From positions 1 to 27,202 of the forward strand of contig CAMLDK010000003.1 in the NCBI GenBank assembly GCA_946478995.1: 27,202 nt of DNA, in the 5' to 3' direction. Positions 14,780-24,584 of the stretch are shown here, in pieces. Source of the stretch: an uncultured Candidatus Saccharibacteria bacterium. GTDB taxonomy: Bacteria; Patescibacteria; Saccharimonadia; Saccharimonadales; 2-12-FULL-41-12. Under the pieces are notes generated by a model, which saw only the letters and a list, made by a program, of their open reading frames with translations, did not search any database and had not been told where the DNA came from. Each line of letters begins with the position of its first letter. The stretch's first letter is position 1. The position numbers and the translations under genes were made by a program.

Positions 14780-15843
14780 GCATAGACGACATTAGAAAAG
14801 ATATAGACGAGATAGACCGGAAGATTTTAAATTTACTGGCCGAGAGGGCTAAGTTAGCACTGGAAGTTAAAAAAACCTCCGGCGGGAAATCAAGAATCAG
14901 GCCAGAACGTGAAAATGAGATTTTAAATAAACTTATAGAGCAAGACAGCGGGCCTTTGCCCAAAGAAGCGGTCAGGGAAATATTTACCCAGATAATCAGC
15001 TCGTTTCGAAATGAAATGCAGCTTGATAGACCTATAAGTGTCAGCTATCTTGGCCCAAGAGGCACTTATTCCGAGCAGGCAGCTATAGATCTCTTCGGCA
15101 AATCCAGCGCTTTATATCCGGAAAGTAATATTTCCGATGTCTTCAGGGCGGTAGAAGCGGGCAGTACGGATCTGGCTGTTGTTCCCATTGAAAACACTAC
15201 CGAAGGAGCAGTGCGAGAGACTCACAACCGGCTTTTTGATACGAATGTAAAAATATGCGCAGAGATAAACATGCCTATAATCCACAGCCTGATTTCCGCT
15301 GGTGACAGTATTGAAAATATCAATTCCGTATATGCACACCCCCAGGCGCTCGCCCAATGCTCAAGCTGGCTTAAAGAGCATCTGCCAAAAGCCGAGAAGA
15401 TTTCAGTGGAAAGTAATGCAAAAGCTGCGACTTTGGCAAAAGAGCATGCCGGTTCCTCGGCGATTGCCAGCGACAAAGCAGCGGAGATTTACGGATTGAA
15501 CATTCTGGAGAGAGGTATAAATGACCAGCCCGGTAATACGACCAGATTTATAGCACTTGGTACTTTTGAGACAAAGCCAACCGGCAAAGATAAGACTTCG
15601 CTGATTTGTGTTCTCAATGACAAACCCGGCGCCCTTTACGAAATACTTGGCTTTTTTGCTAAAGAAAATATTTCAATGACGCGGCTTGAATCCCAGGTTT
15701 ATCAGCGGGGACAATATGCATTCCATATAGATTTTATCGGACACATAAATGAAAACAGCGTAAAAAACGTCATTGAAAACATCGAAAAAAATACTAAAAT
15801 CTGCCGGATTTTAGGCTCATACCCCAAGGAGGTGGGAAGCTAA
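14776..15843 (+). CDS. pheA: Bifunctional chorismate mutase / prephenate dehydratase
   Basis: Converts chorismate to prephenate and then to phenylpyruvate. 355 residues in three parts. Residues 1-80 are an AroQ-type chorismate mutase (IDDIRKDIDEIDRKILNLL). Residues 87-265 are the dehydratase, with YLGPRGTYSEQAA at 91-103, VPIENTTEGAV at 136-146 and the catalytic TTRF at 255-258. Residues 274-350 are an ACT domain. In its Phe-binding motifs GALV becomes GALY (285-288) and ESRP becomes ESQV (305-308), so feedback inhibition may be altered. The start overlaps the tyrA stop by four bases, and the aminotransferase begins directly after its stop codon. Confidence 0.95.
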   Translation: MSIDDIRKDIDEIDRKILNLLAERAKLALEVKKTSGGKSRIRPERENEILNKLIEQDSGPLPKEAVREIFTQIISSFRNEMQLDRPISVSYLGPRGTYSEQAAIDLFGKSSALYPESNISDVFRAVEAGSTDLAVVPIENTTEGAVRETHNRLFDTNVKICAEINMPIIHSLISAGDSIENINSVYAHPQALAQCSSWLKEHLPKAEKISVESNAKAATLAKEHAGSSAIASDKAAEIYGLNILERGINDQPGNTTRFIALGTFETKPTGKDKTSLICVLNDKPGALYEILGFFAKENISMTRLESQVYQRGQYAFHIDFIGHINENSVKNVIENIEKNTKICRILGSYPKEVGS

Positions 15844-16746
15844 ATGCAGTTCCAGGCATATCCTTATGCTATATTCGAGAAAAATATAGTTCCGCTTGAA
15901 GAAGCTAAGATATCGATCATGACCAATGCGCTTCATTATGGAGTAGGTGTGTATGGCGGCATAAAAGTTTTTAAAACCGCAAGCGGTCCGGGCATATTTC
16001 GCCTTGAGGATCACATTGAACGCATGCATAAAAGCATGGAAATATTAAATTTCAGGTATGATTTCAACGCAGAAAAGATCAAAAAAGACATCATTGAACT
16101 TGCCAATAAGAATAAAATCAAGCCGCGCACATATATAAGACCCTTAATTTATCGCAGCGATACGCGTATTTCCCCGGCAATAGAAGGAGATTATGACTTG
16201 GCGGTTTATATGCTTGATATGCCTGAGACTTACTATGGATATAAGGATGGTATAAGGGTAAATATTTCCAGCTGGCAAAGAAACAGCAGTCTGGCTATTC
16301 CGCCGAAAACCAAAGCTACCGGAGGTTATATCAATTCCGCCTTGGCTATAGATGAGGCTAGAGGACTTGGTTTTGATTCATCGATCATGCTGGATGGCGA
16401 CGGTAATGTAAGCGAGGGTGCGGTTATGAATCTGTTTTTAGTTAAGGACGGCAAGCTGATAACGCCCTCCGCGGACAGCGACATATTGGAAGGAATTACT
16501 AGAAAAACCCTAATCGAGATCGCCGAGGAATCTAAAATACCGGTGGAACAAAGGAAGGTTAAAAAAGAAGAGTTATATTCAGCCGACGAAGTATTTTTCA
16601 GCGGTACGGCGACGGATATAACCTGGTGCTGCTTGATTGACAATAAGACGATCAGCAAAAGCCGCGGGCCTATAACCGCGAGGCTTGAACAAGAGTTCGC
16701 TCTGCTTCCTCAGAAACGTCCTGAATTATTCACGAGTGTGGCATGA
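15844..16746 (+). CDS. ilvE: Branched-chain-type aminotransferase (PLP fold IV)
   Basis: Transfers an amino group between glutamate and 2-keto acids. 300 residues, typical of IlvE. The N-terminus has ALHYGVGVYGGIKVF (29-43). The PLP lysine is Lys157 in KTKATGGYINSALA. SEGAVMNLFLV and ILEGITRKTL follow in the C-terminal domain. In this operon the likely job is the last step of phenylalanine and tyrosine synthesis, or supply of amino donors, rather than branched-chain synthesis, for which no other gene is present. Substrate range cannot be read from sequence. A preceding AAGGAGG lies in the last pheA codons; the stop overlaps the next start (ATGATG). Confidence 0.88.
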   Translation: MQFQAYPYAIFEKNIVPLEEAKISIMTNALHYGVGVYGGIKVFKTASGPGIFRLEDHIERMHKSMEILNFRYDFNAEKIKKDIIELANKNKIKPRTYIRPLIYRSDTRISPAIEGDYDLAVYMLDMPETYYGYKDGIRVNISSWQRNSSLAIPPKTKATGGYINSALAIDEARGLGFDSSIMLDGDGNVSEGAVMNLFLVKDGKLITPSADSDILEGITRKTLIEIAEESKIPVEQRKVKKEELYSADEVFFSGTATDITWCCLIDNKTISKSRGPITARLEQEFALLPQKRPELFTSVA

Positions 16747-17528
16747 TGGCATATAGCAGCAGATCAGCACCATATAAACCGGGCCAAAAAGAACTATACA
16801 AGCTTTCAAGAAGCAAAATTGAACTTTTCATGCAATGTCCACGTTGTTTTTGGCTAGGTGAACGCGAAAAAATAAAACGTCCTAGCGGCCCGCCGTTTCA
16901 AATTAATAAGACAATAGACGAACTTTTTAAAAAAGAATTCGATGGTTACAGAAAAAAGAAACAGCCTCATCCCATAATGGTTGAAAATAAAGTCCAGGCT
17001 ATACCTTTTGCACATGAAGATCTGGATACCTGGCGCCATAATTTTAGCGGAGTCGCCATACACCACGAACCTACGAACCTGCACATATTCGGCGCCGTAG
17101 ACGATGTATGGGAAAGTAAAACCGGCGAGTTGATCGTCGTAGACTATAAAGCCACTTCAAAAAATGCTGAAATTACCCTGGATTCTGACTGGCAGATCAT
17201 GTACAAGCGGCAGATGGAGATTTATCAATGGCTGCTGCGGCAAAAAGGATTTAAAGTCAGTCCGAAGGGCTATTTCGTTTATACGAATGCCCGCATGGAC
17301 GTCGCGGGCTTCGGTGACCGGCTGGAATTTAAGACGAAAGTGATTGAGTATAAAGGGGATGATACTTGGGTAGAAACAGCAATAATCAAGATGAAAGAAT
17401 GTATGGAAGGCGATATGCCGGCCGTGGGTGTAGCGGCTATGGGCGGGCCTTGTGATTTCTGCGAATACGCCCGTAGCCGCACCGAATTAACTCTCTCTTA
17501 TATGCGTTCGTCGAAGAGTAATTCGTAA
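16743..17528 (+). CDS. Cas4/RecB-like PD-(D/E)XK nuclease with four cysteines
   Basis: 261 residues. Residues 21-37 hold LSRSKIELFMQCPRCFW, the typical entry of Cas4 and RecB/AddB nucleases. The catalytic core is GAVDDVW (Asp120) with IVVDYKATS (Asp134, Lys136), followed by the motif QMEIYQWLL (Gln157). Cysteines 32 and 35 near the N-terminus and 237 and 240 (CDFCEYA) near the C-terminus could hold an iron-sulfur cluster, although Cas4 usually has one plus three. No cas genes or repeats are nearby, so a DNA-repair or recombination role is more likely than CRISPR adaptation. It ends the aromatic operon, with its start overlapping the previous stop, and abuts the convergent gene. Confidence 0.85.
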   Translation: MMAYSSRSAPYKPGQKELYKLSRSKIELFMQCPRCFWLGEREKIKRPSGPPFQINKTIDELFKKEFDGYRKKKQPHPIMVENKVQAIPFAHEDLDTWRHNFSGVAIHHEPTNLHIFGAVDDVWESKTGELIVVDYKATSKNAEITLDSDWQIMYKRQMEIYQWLLRQKGFKVSPKGYFVYTNARMDVAGFGDRLEFKTKVIEYKGDDTWVETAIIKMKECMEGDMPAVGVAAMGGPCDFCEYARSRTELTLSYMRSSKSNS

Positions 17529-18209
17529 TCAGCCGGCCGTTCGATTGCCGCCCTCTTCTACTATCATGTCCACCGCTTGCGTATACATCATATCGTGGAC
17601 GCTTTGCAAAGATTCCCATAATTTTTCATCCAATGTCTCCAGGTCTTTGATTTTTTGACCGTGATGTTCGCCGTAGTGATATTCTTCTTGGTCCGCCGGT
17701 ATGACTCTCAGCGACCTTGAACCATCTTGGTGAATACCCGCTACCAGATAGGGTATGGCTTGTTCAGGCAGTTTTTCAGCGATTGCTTTAATTGCGCCGC
17801 TATATTCCAAAATCGGCTGTACCACGAATAATCCTGTGGTAAAGCCTGCTTTTTTCTGCGCAAGCCGCCTTATCATATCGGCTGGCATGGATTTTTTGTC
17901 GCTTTTTTGAGTAGCTTCTATTTCCTGATCTTCCGATTCACGGCTTGAAGTCATTAGTTTGCCGACGAACACGCCCTTTTGCCAGCCTCTCTCAATAAGC
18001 TGGTCCAGTTCGTCTGAAACGCCGCTAAGCCGCGGTAGATGAAGCACATGCGCCGGATCGTCTGAATCGCCTTGCTCTATGGCGTAAACACTATAATTTG
18101 TAAACATCTCGCCATGTACCATTTCATTGCCCACAAGATGGTATTGTGGATCGCACTCAGCTAGATTAAATTTAAGTATTTCGCTTGCCTCAGCCACCAA
18201 AAACTCCAA
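17529..18209 (-). CDS. Protein of unknown function (226 aa)
   Basis: I do not recognise this family. 226 residues from a TTG codon at 18209; no in-frame ATG is nearby, so the start is uncertain. It is soluble and acidic, with no signal peptide. Residues 35-55 contain a beta-like segment (YSVYAIEQG), residues 90-125 are charged and probably flexible, and residues 130-185 contain FTTGLFVVQPILEY and AIPYLVAGIHQDGSRSLRVI, which suggest an alpha/beta fold. The gene is transcribed alone. Its stop directly abuts that of the convergent nuclease gene (TAATCA at 17526-17531). Confidence 0.7.
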   Translation of the reverse strand: MEFLVAEASEILKFNLAECDPQYHLVGNEMVHGEMFTNYSVYAIEQGDSDDPAHVLHLPRLSGVSDELDQLIERGWQKGVFVGKLMTSSRESEDQEIEATQKSDKKSMPADMIRRLAQKKAGFTTGLFVVQPILEYSGAIKAIAEKLPEQAIPYLVAGIHQDGSRSLRVIPADQEEYHYGEHHGQKIKDLETLDEKLWESLQSVHDMMYTQAVDMIVEEGGNRTAG

Positions 18210-18304
18210 ACATTTATTGAAACATAGAATAACATCAATTAGTTAATTAGACAAGATTAGACTATAGATTATAAAAATTATTTATGCTTTGGGCGTTAAA
18301 TATA

Positions 18305-18310
18305 TATAAT
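18305..18310 (+). promoter_or_regulatory. -10 box of serS (leaderless)
   Basis: Perfect TATAAT at 18305-18310, seven bases before the serS ATG at 18318. The expected transcription start coincides with the start codon, and there is no Shine-Dalgarno sequence. The region 18210-18317 is very A+T-rich and otherwise shows nothing. Confidence 0.65.
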
Positions 18311-18317
18311 AAATCCC

Positions 18318-19613
18318 ATGTTGGACATACAGTTTATCCGGGAAAATCCAAAATTAGTAAAGGAAAAATCAGCCCAAAAAAATGTAAAAGTTGATATTGA
18401 CGAACTTTTAATAAGGGATGAGTCGAGAAGAAATCTATTGCAAGAGATCGAAAAGCTCAGGGCCGGACGCAACGAATTGACGGCCGCGAGCAAAGGTCAG
18501 AAACCAAGCGAAGAACAGATAGAAAAGGGCAAAAAACTACGGGAAAAAATAGAAAAAGCTGAATCGGCTCTTCGAGAAACGGAAACTTCTTATAAAGAAC
18601 TTCTTCAAAATATACCGAACATGTCTCTGGACGATGTGCCTGTAGGTAAATCGGAAGAAGACAACAAAGTCATGGCTACCGTAGGCGAACAACCAAAATT
18701 CGACTTCAAACCAAAAACGCACGTCGAGATTGGTTTAGTAAAGGGTTGGATTGATAAAGAAAGAGCAGCTAAAGTTGCCGGCTCCCGCTTTGTGTATATT
18801 AAAGGCGATTTGGCTAAACTGGAATTTGCATTGATCCAATTTGGCATAGATAAACTAACAGATGAAAATTTTATAAAAGAGGTAATTAAAGAAAACGATC
18901 TTAAAGCCGCCGGCAAACCTTTTACTTTTGTGCTGCCGCCGGCCATGGCAAGAACAGAGGTTTATGAAGCGACAGCCCGCCTTGACCAGGAAGAGACAAC
19001 TTATAAATTGGCCGATGACGATGTTTGGCTTAATGCCAGTGCCGAACATACGTTGGTTCCTATGCACATGGGTGAAACTTTTGAGACAGACCAACTGCCG
19101 GCGCGTTATGTCGGTTATACGACAGCATTCCGCCGGGAGGCTGGGTCTTATGGAAAAGACACGGAAGGTATCATCAGGCTTCACCAGTTTAACAAGCTTG
19201 AAATGGAAAGCTTTACCACAGCCGAAGACGGTTTAAACGAACATATTTTACTGACAATGCTTCAGCGAAAACTGATTGAAGAGTTAGGGATACCCTATCA
19301 ATTGATACAGAAATGTACGGCCGATATAGGCGGGCCAAATGCCAGCGGATGGGATATAAACTGCTGGATGGCCGGCCAGGATAGATATATAGAAACACAC
19401 ACTTCAGATTACATGACTGATTATCAGGCTCGAAGGCTAAAGACCAAATATAAATCTGAAGACGGTAAAACTAAGTTTGCACATACCAATGATGCTACGG
19501 CTTTTTCGGAACGGCCGCTAATAGCTATCATAGAAAATTGTCAGGACAAAGAGGGTAACGTGCAGGTGCCAGAAGTTCTTCAAAAATATATGGGAGGTAA
19601 AAAGAAAATATGA
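18318..19613 (+). CDS. serS: Seryl-tRNA synthetase
   Basis: Charges tRNA-Ser and, where present, tRNA-Sec. 431 residues, the normal length. The N-terminal 110 residues are the long antiparallel coiled-coil arm that grips the tRNA variable arm. The class II core has motif 2 in FRREAGSYGKDTEGIIRLHQF (shown in short form here: FRREAG at about 272-277 and RLHQF) and motif 3 towards the end (FSERPLIAIIENCQD). The start is fixed by the leaderless promoter and the conserved MLDIQFIRENP. The stop overlaps the hpf start by four bases (ATGA), so the two are translationally coupled. Confidence 0.97.
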   Translation: MLDIQFIRENPKLVKEKSAQKNVKVDIDELLIRDESRRNLLQEIEKLRAGRNELTAASKGQKPSEEQIEKGKKLREKIEKAESALRETETSYKELLQNIPNMSLDDVPVGKSEEDNKVMATVGEQPKFDFKPKTHVEIGLVKGWIDKERAAKVAGSRFVYIKGDLAKLEFALIQFGIDKLTDENFIKEVIKENDLKAAGKPFTFVLPPAMARTEVYEATARLDQEETTYKLADDDVWLNASAEHTLVPMHMGETFETDQLPARYVGYTTAFRREAGSYGKDTEGIIRLHQFNKLEMESFTTAEDGLNEHILLTMLQRKLIEELGIPYQLIQKCTADIGGPNASGWDINCWMAGQDRYIETHTSDYMTDYQARRLKTKYKSEDGKTKFAHTNDATAFSERPLIAIIENCQDKEGNVQVPEVLQKYMGGKKKI

Positions 19614-19969
19614 TCAAAAATATTCAGATTGCCGGAGTACATATCAAATTAACTGCCGATGAAGAGATGTATATAGATAAAAAAATAGGCAGCCTCGATA
19701 GGTTCATACCCAAGAAAAGCCGTCCGGCTACCAAAGTAGAAGTTAAAATCAAAGAATCAAAGCGCAAGAACGCGGGAGATAAATTTACATGCGAAGTTTT
19801 ATTTCATTTGCCGCATGGTTCTATAACTGTCATTGAAAAATCGAGCACAAAATTATCGGCTGTAGGCCAAGCAGAGAATAAACTGAAGGTACAGCTGAAA
19901 AAATACAAGGAAAAACATGGACGTCCGCGTTTGCACAGAAGACTGATTAACAGATTCGGTAGGACGTAG
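19610..19969 (+). CDS. hpf: Ribosome hibernation factor HPF/RaiA (short form)
   Basis: Binds the decoding centre of idle 70S ribosomes and protects or silences them. 119 residues with the beta-alpha-beta-beta-beta-alpha fold pattern: IQIAGVHIKLTADEEMYIDKKI at the start (written in part: VHIKLTADE), VEVKIKES and FTCEVLFHLPHG in the middle, and an amphipathic helix AENKLKVQLKKYKEKH. The tail is strongly basic (RLHRRLINRFGRT). The dimerisation domain of long HPF is missing, so it would act as a short HPF or YfiA-like protein. It overlaps serS by four bases. Confidence 0.9.
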   Translation: MIKNIQIAGVHIKLTADEEMYIDKKIGSLDRFIPKKSRPATKVEVKIKESKRKNAGDKFTCEVLFHLPHGSITVIEKSSTKLSAVGQAENKLKVQLKKYKEKHGRPRLHRRLINRFGRT

Positions 19970-19995
19970 TAAATAGGTTCTGTAGTAAAATATGA

Positions 19996-21904
<1,909 letters not shown>

Positions 21905-21934
21905 AACTTATTAGCAAAACAGATAAAAAAACGT

Positions 21935-21940
21935 TACAAT
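21935..21940 (+). promoter_or_regulatory. Possible -10 box of secA
   Basis: TACAAT at 21935-21940, with a weak TTAGCA (21911-21916) 18 bases upstream. The leader of about 28 bases includes GAGGGGAA (21955-21962), a plausible but distant ribosome site for the GTG at 21975. Confidence 0.4.
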
Positions 21941-21974
21941 GTAATCCTAATATTGAGGGGAAGTACTTTTCGAA

Positions 21975-24584
21975 GTGAAAAAAATTATTAAGAAAGTTTT
22001 TGGAGATCCGCAGGTCCGTACAGTAAAAAAACTGTCCCGGCGGGTAAAGGATATCAACTCTTTAGAGCCGAAGTATAAAAAGATGTCCGATTCCGGGCTG
22101 AAAAAACAGACGGATGTTTTGAAGAAGCGCCTGGAAAAAGAATCTTTGGATGACATTCTTCCCGATGCGTTTGCGCTAGTCCGGGAAACCGCATGGCGAG
22201 TACTGAAACAAAGACATTTTGATGTTCAGCTGATCGGTGGCATGGGCTTGCATCTTGGCGCAGTAACAGAGATGAAAACCGGTGAGGGCAAGACTTTGGT
22301 CGCTACCTTGCCGGTTTATCTGAACGCGTTGGAAGGGAAGGGCGTCCATGTAGTAACGGTCAATGATTATCTTGCCCAGCGCGATGCCGGCTGGATGGCT
22401 GAGGTATACCATTTTCTTGGCTTGAGCGTCGGGGTGATAATTCCTGAAAAGTCTTTTATCTACGACCCTAAATACAAAAATGAAGACCATGAAGATCCTC
22501 GAATGAAACGTCTTAAACCAGCCTCAAGACAGGATGCTTACAATGCCGATATCACTTATGGCACTAATAATGAATTCGGCTTTGATTATTTGCGCGACAA
22601 TATGGTGCGCGAGGTTGATCAGCTTCGTCAGAGAGATCTTCATTACGCAATCGTTGACGAAGTAGACTCCATCCTGATCGATGAAGCCCGTACGCCTTTG
22701 ATTATTTCGGCGCCTTCGACTGCCAGCGGCAGTTCCTACCAGCAATTTTCTAAGGTCGTCCGCCAGTTGCAGCGCGACAAGGACTATGAAGTAGACGAAA
22801 AGCAGAAGCAGATAGCTATCAAAGACGAAGGCGTGGATAAGGTAGAAAAGATTTTGGGCATAAAAAACCTTTACGGGACAGGCAATATCCGTACGATTTA
22901 TCATCTGGATAAAGCTTTGCGTGCCCAGGCTTTGTTCAAACGGGACAAGGACTATGTGGTTACCAAAGACGGCGAGATAGTAATAGTGGACGAATTTACC
23001 GGCCGATTATTGCCGGGCCGGCGTTATAATGACGGGCTTCATCAGGCGATTGAGGCCAAAGAAAACGTCGAGATACAGCAGGAGTCACAGACGCTAGCGA
23101 CGATATCTTTCCAGAATTATTTCCGGTTATATAAGAAGCTTTCCGGTATGACCGGTACCGCACTGACAGAGGCCGAAGAATTCCACATGATCTATAAGCT
23201 GGAAGTTTTAGAAATTCCATCAAACAGAAAACTGATCCGTAAAGATATGCCTGACCAGATATTTAAGAACGAATCAGGCAAGTTCAAAGCTTTGATACGC
23301 GAAGTCAAAGAAGCCAATAAAAAGGGCCAGCCGGTACTTATCGGCACGGCTTCTATTGAAAAAAACGAAATCCTAGCCAGCCTGCTTAAGAAAGAGGGCA
23401 TAAAGCATAGTGTTTTGAACGCTAAGAATAACGAAAGGGAAGCAGCTATCGTAGCCAAAGCCGGTAAAAAAGGCGCCGTTACACTAGCTACCAACATAGC
23501 CGGCCGAGGTACCGATATTGTTCTTGATGACGAAACGAAAAAAGCCGGCGGACTTTATGTAATAGGCAGTGAACGGCATGAAGCCAGAAGGATCGACAAT
23601 CAGCTTCGGGGGCGTTCGGGTAGACAAGGCGATCCCGGCAGATCTCAGTTTTTTGTAAGCTGCGAAGACGACCTTATGAGAATATTCGGTGGTGAGCGGA
23701 TACTTCGCGTTATGCAAAGACTGAATGTCGATGACGACATGCCGGTCCAGAACCGGGTTATCAGCAGGAGCTTAGAAGGAGCGCAGAAAAAGGTTGAAGG
23801 GTTTAACTTTGACGCTAGAAAAAACGTCGTCAAATACGATGATGTCATGAACCGCCACAGAAAAGCTACATACCAGATGCGCGCGGATATATTGCAACAA
23901 GCGGACATAAGCAAAAGGGTCAAGGAATTCGTTGATTCAGAAGCCAAAGACCTGGCCGGTTCACCGGAATCTAATACCGAAGAATTCGAGGGTATCTTAA
24001 CCGATATATTCCCATTTGATGACAAGACGCTAGACTATTTGTTCGACCAGCCTACCGATAAGTTCGAGTCCGCGCTGATAAAAGCCGCGGAAGAGTTATA
24101 TAAGTCGCAAGAGAAGCTGTTTACTCCTGAAATACTCAGAAAAATAGAGAGAGATGTCTATCTGCAGATATTGGATAATTACTGGATGCAGCATCTGGAG
24201 AATATGGAGCATTTAAGGGAAGGAATCCATTGGGTGGGTGTCGGACAGCGGGATCCGCTGGTTGAATACCGAAAGCAGTCTCAAATTATATTTGAAGAAA
24301 TGCAGCTCCAGCTGAGACACGATGTTATCAAAGCTTTGTTCCATGCCCGTCCGATAAGCGAGCAGGATATGAACCGTCCCGTTGAGACCGAACTTACCAG
24401 GGCGGCCCGCTCTTCGGTTGAGAACGCTGATAAGATCCAGGGCGATCTTGAGGAGTTCCAAGAAGAAGATTTCATACCAGCTAAAGCCGAACAAGAAAAA
24501 GGCAGCAGCAAAGACCATAATAAACGGCGAAAAGCACGCAAAGCGGAGCGGCAGCGCCGAAAGAAGGCAAAGCGCAAAAAATAA
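21975..24584 (+). CDS. secA: Preprotein translocase ATPase SecA
   Basis: Motor that pushes unfolded proteins through SecYEG. 869 residues from a GTG codon. Walker A GEGKT is at 103-107 (EMKTGEGKTLVATLP), Walker B in YAIVDEVDSILIDEARTPL (DEVD near 220), and the second nucleotide-binding domain contains NIAGRGTDIVL and the arginine finger block LRGRSGRQGDPG. The helical scaffold and wing region follows. The C-terminus is a run of Lys/Arg (RRKARKAERQRRKKAKRKK) and lacks the cysteine-rich zinc/SecB domain. It carries an extra basic Lys-rich stretch near the N-terminus as well. The next start codon overlaps its stop by one base (TAATG). Confidence 0.98.
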   Translation: MKKIIKKVFGDPQVRTVKKLSRRVKDINSLEPKYKKMSDSGLKKQTDVLKKRLEKESLDDILPDAFALVRETAWRVLKQRHFDVQLIGGMGLHLGAVTEMKTGEGKTLVATLPVYLNALEGKGVHVVTVNDYLAQRDAGWMAEVYHFLGLSVGVIIPEKSFIYDPKYKNEDHEDPRMKRLKPASRQDAYNADITYGTNNEFGFDYLRDNMVREVDQLRQRDLHYAIVDEVDSILIDEARTPLIISAPSTASGSSYQQFSKVVRQLQRDKDYEVDEKQKQIAIKDEGVDKVEKILGIKNLYGTGNIRTIYHLDKALRAQALFKRDKDYVVTKDGEIVIVDEFTGRLLPGRRYNDGLHQAIEAKENVEIQQESQTLATISFQNYFRLYKKLSGMTGTALTEAEEFHMIYKLEVLEIPSNRKLIRKDMPDQIFKNESGKFKALIREVKEANKKGQPVLIGTASIEKNEILASLLKKEGIKHSVLNAKNNEREAAIVAKAGKKGAVTLATNIAGRGTDIVLDDETKKAGGLYVIGSERHEARRIDNQLRGRSGRQGDPGRSQFFVSCEDDLMRIFGGERILRVMQRLNVDDDMPVQNRVISRSLEGAQKKVEGFNFDARKNVVKYDDVMNRHRKATYQMRADILQQADISKRVKEFVDSEAKDLAGSPESNTEEFEGILTDIFPFDDKTLDYLFDQPTDKFESALIKAAEELYKSQEKLFTPEILRKIERDVYLQILDNYWMQHLENMEHLREGIHWVGVGQRDPLVEYRKQSQIIFEEMQLQLRHDVIKALFHARPISEQDMNRPVETELTRAARSSVENADKIQGDLEEFQEEDFIPAKAEQEKGSSKDHNKRRKARKAERQRRKKAKRKK

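Noticed and set aside
16743..17528. CRISPR-Cas adaptation module
   Set aside because: No repeat array and no cas1 or cas2; the nuclease belongs to the broad RecB/Cas4 superfamily.
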